Shown one piece after another: positions 5,171-5,230 of a stretch of 5,230 nt of DNA (the stretch's first letter is position 1; each line of letters starts with the position of its first letter). Below the pieces are notes generated by a model. That model worked only from the letters and a program-made list of their open reading frames with translations, made no database searches and had not been told where the DNA came from. Made by a program: the position numbers and the translations under genes. The stretch covers positions 1-5,230 of the forward strand of contig USMP01000119.1 of assembly GCA_900555795.1 (NCBI GenBank). Direction: 5' to 3'. The stretch comes from an uncultured Eubacteriales bacterium (GTDB lineage Bacteria > Bacillota > Clostridia > Oscillospirales > Oscillospiraceae).

Positions 5171-5230
5171 GCGTGGAGCGGAGTAAATCCGCCCCACGCC
5201 AAGGTTTCGCTCCGCGAAACTCTTGTCAAC
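5171..5230. repeat. 54-bp direct repeat, copy 2, within a double-hairpin element at the window edge
   Basis: The shared 54 bp are 5177-5230 and may continue past the edge. The first hairpin has 12 positions with one mismatch (5171-5182 with 5188-5199, 5-nt loop). The second is a perfect 7-bp hairpin (5204-5210 with 5214-5220, TCC loop). Two closely spaced hairpins are typical of REP-like intergenic elements; this family is not one I recognise by name. Confidence 0.8.

Noticed and set aside
4980..5230. CRISPR array
   Set aside because: Only two repeats of 54 bp with five mismatches and a spacing of 197 bp; unit sizes and internal hairpins do not fit a CRISPR array.

Overview
The window looks like ordinary chromosome from a GC-rich member of the Clostridia, most plausibly an Oscillospiraceae relative (Flavonifractor/Oscillibacter type). 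That placement is inference. It rests on strong G/C use at third codon positions, Gram-positive ribosome binding sites, SLH-domain surface proteins, an HPr with both His15 and Ser46, and T-tailed intrinsic terminators. No phage, plasmid, IS transposase, CRISPR, tRNA or rRNA sequence was recognised.

Layout: (1) 1-2006, minus strand: recJ, starting at a GTG and running off the left edge. (2) 2007-2282: divergent intergenic region with one good sigma-A-type promoter facing each way. (3) 2283-3332, plus: a secreted protein with three SLH domains and a C-terminal part that resembles only the end of a GH18-type barrel; a 14-bp-stem terminator follows. (4) 3481-4179, plus: an Asp/Glu-type amino-acid racemase with its own promoter. 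(5) 4165-4408: a series of inverted repeats between two convergent genes, the largest a 22-bp-stem hairpin. (6) 4423-4689, minus: ptsH (HPr), with its own promoter and terminator. (7) 4782-5230: no intact gene. It holds an AT-rich stretch, two copies of a 54-bp direct repeat able to form hairpins, a terminator-like hairpin, and a short minus-strand coding remnant that resembles the extreme C-terminus of MutS2.

The four genes do not form an operon. Each appears to be its own transcription unit: recJ and the SLH gene diverge, and the racemase and ptsH converge. Their roles are DNA repair, cell-surface anchoring, D-amino-acid supply and sugar transport/carbon regulation, with no evident shared pathway. 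No new multi-gene system was found. The least explained sequence is in the two structured non-coding regions, 4165-4408 and 4918-5230.
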